Assembly: GCA_012520725.1 (NCBI GenBank)
Contig: JAAYNQ010000002.1
Span: 1-64,000 of the forward strand
Direction: 5' to 3'
DNA length: 64,000 bases
Source of the DNA: Syntrophomonadaceae bacterium
Lineage (GTDB): Bacteria; Bacillota; Syntrophomonadia; Syntrophomonadales; Syntrophomonadaceae
In this document: in pieces, positions 46,958-54,140 of the stretch
Position numbering within the stretch: the first letter of the stretch is position 1
How the letters are laid out: each line of letters opens with the position of its first letter
Notes under the pieces: model-generated
Databases searched by the model: none
What the model saw: the letters and a program-made list of their open reading frames with translations, nothing else
Told to the model about the DNA's origin: nothing
Made by a program: the position numbers and the translations under genes

Positions 46958-47455
46958 TTAGTTATTATCAGCGAGCTGCATCAAGCTAAGATATAATTTT
47001 TCTAGAGAACCGCCTTCATTATCTTCAAGAACTAAGCTTTCGTCTACCGTTGCCACCTGAGAGCTATCCTGGGATGAAGAATTGCTCTGGCCAGAAACCG
47101 CCATTTTAATACTATTGTCCGGTTTATACATATTAAGCTCAGTTTGGGCTACTGTTTCTATGCGAGGTAGTGCAGTCAATTGAGCTATCCGGTATTCTAT
47201 CCGGTCATTTTCAGTCTGCAGTCCGCTAATATCCTTTTCCAATTGTATTATCTGATAACCCAAGCTAGCTGATTGTATACAAAGACCCACCAGAAATATG
47301 CCATATAAAAACAGCCCTATACCTAACTTCCCCAGCAGTTTTTTGCGTTTATTGGCTTTTTTCTTAACCACTTTTTTTACTATTCGCTGTTTACGCGGCT
47401 CAATTACGATTTCTTCATTCCATGCTGGTTCATACGTATAGCCCGCCTGTATCAT
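46958..47455 (-). CDS. ftsL: Cell division protein FtsL
   Basis: Small bitopic divisome protein. A very basic N-terminal part (KQRIVKKVVKKKANKRKKLL), one membrane helix (IGLFLYGIFLVGLCIQSASL), then a coiled coil (IIQLEKDISGLQTENDRIEY) that would pair with DivIC/FtsB. A Ser- and acid-rich tail of about 45 residues extends beyond the usual FtsL core. 165 aa, longer than Bacillus FtsL (117 aa). ATG with GGAGG. Recognised mainly from position between rsmH and the PBP gene plus topology. Confidence 0.85.
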   Translation of the reverse strand: MIQAGYTYEPAWNEEIVIEPRKQRIVKKVVKKKANKRKKLLGKLGIGLFLYGIFLVGLCIQSASLGYQIIQLEKDISGLQTENDRIEYRIAQLTALPRIETVAQTELNMYKPDNSIKMAVSGQSNSSSQDSSQVATVDESLVLEDNEGGSLEKLYLSLMQLADNN

Positions 47456-47482
47456 ATTATTCGGTCCTCCTCTAATATAGAA

Positions 47483-48406
47483 CTATATTTTCTGGGCCAC
47501 CCTCAGTTTAGCACTTCTGGCCCGGTGATTACTCAAAGATTCTTCTTCACTGGCAGTTATGGGCCGGCGATTCAGCAATCTCAACTGAGCTCTTTGTCCC
47601 CCGCAGGTACACACCGGTTGCCGGGGAGGACATATACAATTCCGGGTTCTTTCGGAAAAGAAACGTTTAACCATTCTATCCTCCAGTGAATGGAAGGTAA
47701 TTACCGCCAGTTTGCCTCCTGGTTTTAAGGCTTCCACCGCCTGGGGTAAGGCTTCTTCTATGGCACCCAACTCATCATTGACCGTTATACGTATGGCCTG
47801 AAAGGTCCTCCGGGCCGGGTGCTTTTCCCGCCGGTAGTGGGCTGGAACCGCTTGTTTAATAATTTCCACCAGTTCCAGAGTAGTATCGATGGTCTTAATA
47901 TTTCGCGCCTTAACTATGGCCCCGGCTATTCTCCGCCCATAGCGCTCTTCACCCAGGCGATAGATGATATCAGCCAACTCTTCTTCCGGGCATAGATTGA
48001 TAATATCCCAGGCCTTAAGGCCAGAACTTTTATCCATTCGCATATCTAATTCAGCTTCCTGATGGAAACTAAACCCCCTGTGAGCCTGATCCAATTGAAA
48101 GGAAGATACTCCCAGATCCATCATGATTCCATCTACCTGTCCCAGTTCCTCAGGTTCTACAATCCTACTTAAATCCCGGAAATTACCATGCACGAAACGT
48201 ATTCTGCTGTCTGTCAATTGCTCCTGGCAGAGCTCCAGAATTTGTATATCACGGTCTATGGCTATCACCCGGGCTTGTTCTCCCAAACGTGCTATTAAGG
48301 CTTTTAGGTGTCCGCCTCCCCCCAGGGTACAGTCAATATATAATCCGTTGGGATCTCCCATCAAACAGTTAATAGTCTCCTCCAGCAGTACCGGTTGGTG
48401 GATCAT
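47483..48406 (-). CDS. rsmH: 16S rRNA (cytosine(1402)-N(4))-methyltransferase RsmH
   Basis: SAM-dependent methyltransferase for m4C1402 of 16S rRNA (MraW). SAM site IDCTLGGGGHLKALIARLG; MMDLGVSSFQLDQAHRGFSF near 97; ARRTFQAIRITVNDELGAIE; VITFHSLEDRMVKRFF near 240; a C-terminal CICPPRQPVCTCGG with clustered Cys. ATG at 48406 with AGGAG; 307 aa. The frame is open 7 codons more. It lies 10 bp after mraZ. Confidence 0.96.
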   Translation of the reverse strand: MIHQPVLLEETINCLMGDPNGLYIDCTLGGGGHLKALIARLGEQARVIAIDRDIQILELCQEQLTDSRIRFVHGNFRDLSRIVEPEELGQVDGIMMDLGVSSFQLDQAHRGFSFHQEAELDMRMDKSSGLKAWDIINLCPEEELADIIYRLGEERYGRRIAGAIVKARNIKTIDTTLELVEIIKQAVPAHYRREKHPARRTFQAIRITVNDELGAIEEALPQAVEALKPGGKLAVITFHSLEDRMVKRFFSERTRNCICPPRQPVCTCGGQRAQLRLLNRRPITASEEESLSNHRARSAKLRVAQKI

Positions 48407-48416
48407 AAACACTCTC

Positions 48417-48848
48417 CTAAATACCAAGATCGATCAGTTTTTCAGCGATATCTTCATAGGAAGCCGCTGCATTTTGATTATAGCTTTCCCACTTATCGCT
48501 GGCCCAAATCTCAATCCGTGATCCAACCCCGATAACACTGACATCCTTTTCAATTCCAGCATAGTTTCTAAGGTTCAAGCTTAATACGGTGCGGCCCTGC
48601 TTATCCAGTTCCAATTCCGCTGCCCCAGAGAAGAAAAAGCGCACAAAAGACCTTACATCAGCTCTGGTTAAAGGCAGGGCCTGTAATTTCTCTTCTATAC
48701 TCTTCCATTCTTCCAAGGGATATAGGAAAATACAATTATCCAGCCCTTTGGTGGCCACAAATCGCTCCCCCAAAAGTTCACGAAACCTGGAGGGAATAGT
48801 AATACGGCCTTTATTGTCCAATGCGTGCTGGTATTCTCCCAGAAACAT
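48417..48848 (-). CDS. mraZ: Transcriptional regulator MraZ
   Basis: First gene of the dcw cluster; a ring-forming DNA-binding protein with two AbrB-like (SpoVT) half-domains. Each half carries the DxxGRxxxP-type motif: ALDNKGRITIPSRFRELLG near 9 and ELDKQGRTVLSLNLRNYAG near 80. 143 aa, the family length. ATG with a purine-rich GGGAGAGG about 9 bases upstream. Known MraZ proteins bind short direct repeats upstream of their own gene; matching repeats occur here at 48886-48910. Confidence 0.95.
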   Translation of the reverse strand: MFLGEYQHALDNKGRITIPSRFRELLGERFVATKGLDNCIFLYPLEEWKSIEEKLQALPLTRADVRSFVRFFFSGAAELELDKQGRTVLSLNLRNYAGIEKDVSVIGVGSRIEIWASDKWESYNQNAAASYEDIAEKLIDLGI

Positions 48849-48862
48849 AGAAATTTTCCTCT

Positions 48863-48910
48863 CCCACTGGTTTTAGGGATATTCATCCACTACCATCCAC
48901 TTCTCTCCAC
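48863..48910 (-). promoter_or_regulatory. MraZ operator: GTGGA direct repeats at 10-bp period
   Basis: On the minus strand GTGGA occurs at 48910-48906, 48900-48896 and 48890-48886, exactly 10 bp apart, with a fourth related GTGGG at 48867-48863 next to the mraZ ribosome site. MraZ is known to bind arrays of (G)TGG(G/A) repeats spaced by one DNA turn. No confident -35/-10 pair was found upstream. Confidence 0.7.
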
Positions 48911-48992
48911 TCTATTCTCCTTCACATTCTAAATACCCTGCTTTGTGAATATCGTAACATGTCGGTAAATTATTCCAGATTTCTGCGCAAGC

Positions 48993-49021
48993 AAAAAAAT
49001 ACCCCAAATAATGGGGTTTTT
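48993..49021. terminator. Bidirectional hairpin between the PHP gene and mraZ
   Basis: ACCCCA (49001-49006) pairs with TGGGGT (49012-49017), flanked by seven As on one side and five Ts on the other, so it can work on either strand. On the minus strand it separates the PHP-domain gene and its repeats from the mraZ promoter region. Confidence 0.6.
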
Positions 49022-49168
49022 GCGGTATTTCCTTTTCCGTATTGCCGGCTTATGGAGAAAAAAGGGTAAAATAGTCCTATTATTATTGGGACCTTTTAGT
49101 ATCGGGAGCAAATGCGGTTTGACAATGGACAGGGTTCTGCCTATCAATCTTCATAATTTCGGATGCCT

Positions 49169-49320
49169 GTAGGGGCGACCTGCGGTCGCCCACCTGGGGT
49201 CGGCGATAAATACCGTACATTTGGCATTATACGGGCGGGAGGTGTAGGGGCGACCTACGGTCGCCAGCTGGGGAATGACCAAATCACGTTGTAAGCTGGT
49301 AGGGGCGACCTGCGGTCGCC
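49169..49320. repeat. Three copies of a GTAGGGGCGACC-type dyad repeat
   Basis: The 22-base unit starting GTAGGGGCGACC and ending GGTCGCC occurs at 49169-49190, 49244-49265 and 49299-49320, all in the same orientation; copy 2 differs by one base. Each holds a GGCGACC/GGTCGCC dyad around a 3-base loop. Spacers differ in length and sequence. Very similar dispersed repeats are known in several Firmicutes and other bacteria (REP-like or MITE-like). The 318-bp stretch from the hairpin to the PHP gene holds no other feature. Confidence 0.8.
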
Positions 49321-49339
49321 AGCCTGGCCAGGGTCGATT

Positions 49340-50383
49340 CTATTCTATCCATATGGCATTAGAGAATATCCAGGGACGGTATCCCAGCAGATGGCGATGA
49401 TATACCTCAACTCGATACACTCCTGGCTCAAGATCATAAAAAACATGTTGGCGGCCGCGGCTGCTTTCTACCTCTATCCCATTTCTGAGGAGCTTTACCA
49501 GAGCCGGTTTAGGAGTAAACACCCACCCGGTCAGCTTGCTGCTAAAAGGTAGCGAATCCCCCATCTGCCATCTCTTCCCCTCCCCTTCCACAAAAAAACG
49601 AAATCCATAGCTGTTTATGAAATAATCATAGGCAATCCATAGCTGCCCCTGGCGGATGGCATGGTATATTTTGTACTTGTCATCTGCAACTTGCCCGCTT
49701 AAAGGGGTAGGGCATAAAACATGAACATTTATGCAGCGAAAGGCAGTTTCATAAGGGGATACGGTCACCCATAAAATTCCTGCTTTCATCTTAAAACCAT
49801 GAGCATCCGAACCTCCTACGGCAATTATTTTCTTCCCCTGCCCCTGATACTGATCCAGTTTTTGTAGAGCCAGGGGACAAGGTCCGGTTAATGCTGCATG
49901 GGGATATATAAGCAAAAATAAACCTTTTATAATACTGCTAACATGTTCTTTCCACTGGGAAGTGAAGTTCCAAACCTCAATCCCTTGAAAATCCTGGACC
50001 TGCCAATCGGTCCACTGATACTTAATCCCATCTCCAAATACAGGGGATCCTTTTTCAAAAGGATGGGCAATGATACCTATTCCATCCTGGCGGTTTACTC
50101 CATCTATTACCTCTTGCGGGTACTCATCATTATTCTTCACTTCCTGGCTGATATCCAGGCATATATAATGATTTTGGCTGACATTGGCCTCCATTCCAAT
50201 CATCACCAAGACCCCTTGCTGATAACCTTCCTTTTTTTCGTATAGCCCTTTGAGGGTATAGTGGTCAGTGATAATGATAAAGTCCAAGCCGGCCTGGGCG
50301 GCTCGGGCTGCTATATCCTCGATATCCAGCGAACCATCAGAATAAGTAGAGTGCATATGCAAATTGCCGAGATATTCATACAT
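49340..50383 (-). CDS. PHP-domain protein, probable metal-dependent phosphoesterase
   Basis: 347 aa from ATG 50383 with GGAGG 8 bases upstream. The N-terminus is a PHP domain: NLHMHSTYSDGSLDI (motif I, HxHxxxSDG), DFIIITDHYTLKG (motif II, TDH), GIIAHPFEKGSP (motif III, AHP) and IAVGGSDAHGFKM (GSDAH, motif IV). The C-terminal ~100 residues (ELLRNGIEVESSRGRQ region, VYRVEVYHRHL) resemble an Ig-like or beta-sandwich extension sometimes fused to such phosphoesterases. Substrate unknown. It ends next to the dyad repeats and lies 277 bp after the ACT gene. Confidence 0.85.
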   Translation of the reverse strand: MYEYLGNLHMHSTYSDGSLDIEDIAARAAQAGLDFIIITDHYTLKGLYEKKEGYQQGVLVMIGMEANVSQNHYICLDISQEVKNNDEYPQEVIDGVNRQDGIGIIAHPFEKGSPVFGDGIKYQWTDWQVQDFQGIEVWNFTSQWKEHVSSIIKGLFLLIYPHAALTGPCPLALQKLDQYQGQGKKIIAVGGSDAHGFKMKAGILWVTVSPYETAFRCINVHVLCPTPLSGQVADDKYKIYHAIRQGQLWIAYDYFINSYGFRFFVEGEGKRWQMGDSLPFSSKLTGWVFTPKPALVKLLRNGIEVESSRGRQHVFYDLEPGVYRVEVYHRHLLGYRPWIFSNAIWIE

Positions 50384-50499
50384 CAAAATCACCTCCATGA
50401 CCTTGGGGGACGGAATTGGGCTCAAGCATTTTCCCTGCCCACATCAAGCTTTTCTGAGTACCAGCAGTTTTAATACCTGAGCATCAGAATCGACCCCAG

Positions 50500-50541
50500 G
50501 GTCAAAAACAAAAGGTAGGGCGATAAACGCTTGCTACCTTT
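50500..50541 (-). terminator. Intrinsic terminator after the ACT-domain gene
   Basis: AAAGGTAG (50511-50518) pairs perfectly with CTACCTTT (50534-50541), with an inner GCG/CGC pair around ATAAA. On the minus strand it is followed by TGTTTTTG. It ends the tcdA-nth-paaK-ACT transcription unit. Elsewhere in 50384-50660 nothing is visible. Confidence 0.7.
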
Positions 50542-50660
50542 CCACTCCTGTTCCGGATTAAGCTTGTTTTCCCGTATAACTTATTCTTCTGTAATACTTA
50601 TTCCCCTTATTAAACTTTATTCTAGGCTTTAGATTAAAATTACTTTCAGTAAGGCTGGAT

Positions 50661-51089
50661 CTACAGTTTATACAGGGTACTTTCATCCAGAAATTTTATT
50701 CCCTTTTCGTTAAATATTTTTCTGGCTTTGGCAATGTCCTCCACCTTGAATATCACCAGGGCATCATCACCCCTGGTTCCCAGGAAGGCATAAAGATACT
50801 CAATGCTGAGTTCCTGCTCCGTCATCCGTTCCAGAACCGAAGCCAGTCCTCCGGGAGAGTCGGGGACCTGCACCGCTATCACTTCGGTTTCGCTAACAGT
50901 AAACCTGGCATCCTTCAACACCTGATAGGCCTTGGCCGGATCGCTGACTATCAACCTTAAAATACCGAAATCGGAAGTGTCGGCTATGGATAAAGCCCGG
51001 ATGTTTATTCCTGCTTCACCCAGGACCCTGGTCACATGAGCAAGTCGTCCCACTTTGTTTTCCAGGAATACAGATATCTGTTTGGCCAT
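50661..51089 (-). CDS. Tandem ACT-domain protein
   Basis: 142 aa made of two ACT domains: residues 1-70 (ISVFLENKVGRLAHVTRVLG, INIRALSIADTSDFGILRLI) and 70-142 (VIAVQVPDSPGGLASVLERM). ACT domains bind small ligands, often amino acids. This protein is commonly found next to a phenylacetate-CoA ligase paralogue, as here (14 bp after paaK), and probably senses the related amino acid or acid; that is inference. ATG with AGGAGG. No catalytic domain is attached. Confidence 0.85.
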   Translation of the reverse strand: MAKQISVFLENKVGRLAHVTRVLGEAGINIRALSIADTSDFGILRLIVSDPAKAYQVLKDARFTVSETEVIAVQVPDSPGGLASVLERMTEQELSIEYLYAFLGTRGDDALVIFKVEDIAKARKIFNEKGIKFLDESTLYKL

Positions 51090-51103
51090 AATTATACCTC
51101 CTT

Positions 51104-52405
51104 TTAAATATTCCGTTTGTCGATCACTCTCTTGGCTTTGCCTTCGCTTCTTTCTAGGGTCTTAGGTTCTACCAGGCGAACCCGGACAGCAATACCCAGA
51201 GCACTTTCCAGTTCCTTGCCGATTTGCAGGCCCAGTCTCTCCATTTTTCTAACTTCATCACTAAATACTGATTCAGAGACCTCTACATAGACTTCCAGTT
51301 CGTCCAGGTTGCCCCGCCTATCCACTACCAACAGATAGTGAGGTTCTACTCCCGGTATATTCAATAGGACACTTTCCACCATGGAGGGAAATACATTAAC
51401 CCCCCTAATAATAACCATATCGTCAGAACGCCCCAGCACTTTAGCCATACGGGCATGGGTTCTGCCACACTCACAGACAGATCGGTTAAGGGTACTTAAA
51501 TCCCGGGTCCGATATCTGATTATGGGTAGAGCCTCTTTGGTAACGGTGGTTAAAACCAATTCCCCAGGCGTACCCTCTGGCAAAACCTCACAGGTCTCGG
51601 GATCAATGATTTCAGGAATAAAATGGTCCTCGGCTATATGCAGCCCATTTTTCCTGGGGCATTCTATGGCAACTCCGGGTCCGATTATCTCACTTAAACC
51701 ATATATATCATAAGCATCTATTTCCAATTTACCTTCAATTTCCCGGCGCATATTCTCGGACCAGGGCTCAGCTCCGAATACTCCAGCCTTCAACTTTAAG
51801 TCGGAAGGTTTGATCCCCATTTCCTGCATAACCTCGTGCATAAAAAGTGCATAGGAAGGGGTACAGGTTAAAATGTTAGTCCCAAAATCCTGCATCAGCA
51901 TTATCTGTCTTTTGGTGTTGCCCCCTGAGGTGGGTATTACTGAAGCCCCTATTTTTTCCGCTCCATAATGAGCTCCTAGTCCTCCGGTAAAAAGTCCATA
52001 TCCATATGAATTCTGAATCACTGAATACCTGCTGGCTCCGGCGCTATACAGGGATCTGGCCATCAATTCTGCCCAGGTGTCTATATCCTTGCTGGTATAA
52101 CCGACTACTGTTGGTTTGCCCGTGGTACCGGAAGAAGAGTGTATGCGAACTACCTCACTCATGGGTACGGCAAACAGTCCGAAAGGATAATTGTCTCTTA
52201 AATCCTGCTTGGTGGTAAAGGGCAATAGCTTCAGGTCTTCCAACCTTCTAATATCCTCAGGTTTTACTCCCAGCGCTTCCATTTTTTCTCTATAAGCGGG
52301 GACAAAAGCATAAACCCGGTATATTGTTTCCTGCAACCTTCTCAGCTGGAGTTTTTCCAAATATTCTCTAGGCATACATTCCTTTTCTTTATCCCAATAA
52401 TTCAT
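51104..52405 (-). CDS. paaK: Phenylacetate--CoA ligase family protein
   Basis: Adenylate-forming enzyme that activates an aryl acid to its CoA thioester. P-loop-like [15 protein letters not shown] near 93; [15 protein letters not shown] near 240; RTRDL near 310; the C-terminal Lys region [15 protein letters not shown]. 433 aa from ATG 52405 with AGGAGG. The start overlaps the stop of the preceding glycosylase gene by 1 base. In fermentative and syntrophic anaerobes this paralogue often accompanies indolepyruvate oxidoreductase and aromatic amino-acid breakdown; the oxidoreductase is not in the window. Confidence 0.9.
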   Translation of the reverse strand: MNYWDKEKECMPREYLEKLQLRRLQETIYRVYAFVPAYREKMEALGVKPEDIRRLEDLKLLPFTTKQDLRDNYPFGLFAVPMSEVVRIHSSSGTTGKPTVVGYTSKDIDTWAELMARSLYSAGASRYSVIQNSYGYGLFTGGLGAHYGAEKIGASVIPTSGGNTKRQIMLMQDFGTNILTCTPSYALFMHEVMQEMGIKPSDLKLKAGVFGAEPWSENMRREIEGKLEIDAYDIYGLSEIIGPGVAIECPRKNGLHIAEDHFIPEIIDPETCEVLPEGTPGELVLTTVTKEALPIIRYRTRDLSTLNRSVCECGRTHARMAKVLGRSDDMVIIRGVNVFPSMVESVLLNIPGVEPHYLLVVDRRGNLDELEVYVEVSESVFSDEVRKMERLGLQIGKELESALGIAVRVRLVEPKTLERSEGKAKRVIDKRNI

Positions 52406-53112
52406 TATTCTACCTCCTGTTTTCCTATTCCTGCCCAGGTATATTCTTGGCAGCAGTTCTTTAGGGGACATTTAAAACACTGGGGCCGCTTCTTGCGACA
52501 GCATTCAGCTCCCAGAGCTACCAGTAAAGCATGAAATTCATTATAAATTTCTACCTGCTTAACAATATGGGCCTGTATAAAATCCTGCATTTGGGTATAA
52601 TTCACATTCCCCTCTACCAAACCTACACGGGAAAAAATCCTTATAGTATAGGTATCCACCACAAATATAGCTTTATTTCCGGCATATAGTAATATGGAAT
52701 CGGCTGTTTCCGGCCCTATCCCCCATATACCCAATAATTTGCTTCTCAGTTCTTCCAGGGGAGTCTGGAACATATGCTCCAGACTCCCCTTATATTCCAC
52801 TTCTATAAATTCCAGGACAGCCTTGATTTTCTTGGCCTTCTGACGATTATACAAGGCGGGTTTAATAAGATCTGCCAGCTTTTCCTGGGGTAATTCCAGC
52901 AAGGCATGGTAATCCAAAACCCTCTGCTCTTTTAGATTGGCTATAGCTTTTTCTACGTTTTTCCAGGCTACCGCCTGGGTCAATATGGCCCCCAATATTA
53001 CCTCCAACTGACTATCAGCCGGCCACCAACCCCGGGGACCATAATGTTGATACAATTGATTATAAATCTGAGCAATGATAGCTTTAGGATTTGACATCTT
53101 ATCCCTCTTCAT
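52405..53112 (-). CDS. Endonuclease III-like DNA glycosylase (HhH-GPD, MagIII-type)
   Basis: Base-excision repair glycosylase with a helix-hairpin-helix and a 4Fe-4S cluster. The HhH-GPD core is [18 protein letters not shown] followed by the catalytic Asp in [11 protein letters not shown]. The cluster ligands are C-x6-C-x2-C-x5-C near the C-terminus ([17 protein letters not shown]). In Endonuclease III the hairpin carries the lyase Lys (GRKTA); here it is GPETA without Lys, as in MagIII-type 3-methyladenine glycosylases, so a monofunctional enzyme is predicted. 235 aa. It is coupled to tcdA (overlapping stop and start). Confidence 0.85.
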   Translation of the reverse strand: MKRDKMSNPKAIIAQIYNQLYQHYGPRGWWPADSQLEVILGAILTQAVAWKNVEKAIANLKEQRVLDYHALLELPQEKLADLIKPALYNRQKAKKIKAVLEFIEVEYKGSLEHMFQTPLEELRSKLLGIWGIGPETADSILLYAGNKAIFVVDTYTIRIFSRVGLVEGNVNYTQMQDFIQAHIVKQVEIYNEFHALLVALGAECCRKKRPQCFKCPLKNCCQEYTWAGIGKQEVE

Positions 53113-53819
53113 TATTCTGATATAGCCTGAGATTTTATCAGGCTATTGACCGTATGGGCTGCCAAGAGTAGACCTGCGGTGGCAGTAACATATATCATAC
53201 TTCCCAGTTCTCTACCCTTGAGCAAGGGCAGTTCACGGGAATAGACCACCTTAAGTCCTGAATAAATGCCTTTTTTTCGTAGTTCACGCCTTATCCTGCG
53301 TGCTACAGGACAGATCTTGGTATCTTTGATGTCGGCAATGGTAAGCATAAGAGGGTTAAGCCGATTAGCGGTACCCATGGAGCTAATAATGGGAATATCT
53401 CGACTCAGACAGGTTTCTATTAAATGGATTTTATCCGGTAAAGAATCGATGGCATCAATAAGATAGTCACAGCCGGCTCCCAGAATAGTTGAACTGTTTT
53501 CTTCATTGTAGGCGCAGGTAAAGCAATCCAAGTCCAGATCAGGATTTATCTGCAACATCCTGGAGGCCATTACCTCAGTTTTATACTGACCTATGGTAGA
53601 ACTCAAGGCTGGCAATTGCCGGTTAATATTGCTTTCTTCTACCCGATCCGGATCCACTATGCTTATATGGCCTACCCCACAGCGGCATAAAGCTTCAGCG
53701 GCATGGGAACCCACTCCACCCAAGCCGACCACCGTAACCCGTGACACCTTGAGTTTTTCCAGGCCTGCTTCTCCGGTCAAGAGCTGGGTCCTTTGAAAAA
53801 AGCTGTCCACACTGTTCAT
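53112..53819 (-). CDS. tcdA: tRNA threonylcarbamoyladenosine dehydratase (ThiF/MoeB fold)
   Basis: E1-like enzyme that cyclises t6A37 to ct6A. ATP-binding VTVVGLGGVGSHAAEALCRCGVG near 29-51; DRVEESNINRQLPAL near 58; DYLIDAIDSLPDKI near 118; STMG-like SSMGTANRLNPL. It lacks the CxxC zinc pairs of ThiF/MoeB, as TcdA does. 235 aa. It lies downstream of aspS and the 6S gene, as Bacillus yrvM does. The ribosome site is weak (GGCGG). Confidence 0.88.
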   Translation of the reverse strand: MNSVDSFFQRTQLLTGEAGLEKLKVSRVTVVGLGGVGSHAAEALCRCGVGHISIVDPDRVEESNINRQLPALSSTIGQYKTEVMASRMLQINPDLDLDCFTCAYNEENSSTILGAGCDYLIDAIDSLPDKIHLIETCLSRDIPIISSMGTANRLNPLMLTIADIKDTKICPVARRIRRELRKKGIYSGLKVVYSRELPLLKGRELGSMIYVTATAGLLLAAHTVNSLIKSQAISE

Positions 53820-53877
53820 AAACCGCCATCGACCTCGTCGTATTATTTCTTAGAAGATAATAAATCAGATATAGGCA

Positions 53878-54072
53878 AAAAAACACCCCACCGAGCCGTG
53901 GTCGCCGTGGGTTTAACCTGCTTGGCAGGTGGGTGCCCTCCCGCATAATTGATGCGTCCCGGTACCGGGCATGCAAGCCTTATGCGGAGTCCAGGCTCCC
54001 TAAGTGTTGGTGTTGGAAAAACTTTTCCGGCTTCTCACGCACACAGCAGGGATTCTCGTTCAATCTCTGGTT
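53878..54072 (-). ncRNA. ssrS: 6S RNA (ssrS/bsrA-like)
   Basis: No protein frame fits this interval. It has a strong own promoter and ends in a run of seven Ts (53883-53877), giving an RNA of about 195 nt. It folds by eye as one long irregular hairpin: apical stem TTATGCGGAG/CTCCCGCATAA (53980-53989 with 53938-53948); below it GGCTCCC/GGGTGCC (53994-54000 with 53931-53937); then an open central bubble whose 3-prime side holds a small ACCTGC/GCAGGT hairpin (53916-53930); and a closing stem between 54028-54040 and 53895-53907. This is the 6S RNA plan. The place between aspS and tcdA is where Bacillus keeps bsrA. 6S RNA binds the sigma-A holoenzyme and mimics an open promoter. Confidence 0.82.
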
Positions 54073-54078
54073 AGAAAA

Positions 54079-54107
54079 AATATACCACAGAATCTACAAT
54101 TCAGCAA
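54079..54107 (-). promoter_or_regulatory. Sigma-A promoter of the 6S RNA gene
   Basis: Minus strand: TTGCTG at 54107-54102, a 17-base spacer ending TGG, then TATATT at 54084-54079 (extended -10). The predicted start is near 54072. It lies just after the aspS stop, so 6S has its own promoter within an operon context. Confidence 0.75.
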
Positions 54108-54140
54108 GAATGCTGCACTGTAATAATCATCCAGGAGACT

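Noticed and set aside
48929-49147. 72-codon minus-strand frame upstream of mraZ
   Set aside because: It runs through the bidirectional hairpin, has no Shine-Dalgarno and no family resemblance.
49169-49320. CRISPR array
   Set aside because: Only three units, with unequal spacers (53 and 33 bases), each unit a self-complementary hairpin of a widely dispersed type, and no cas genes in the window.
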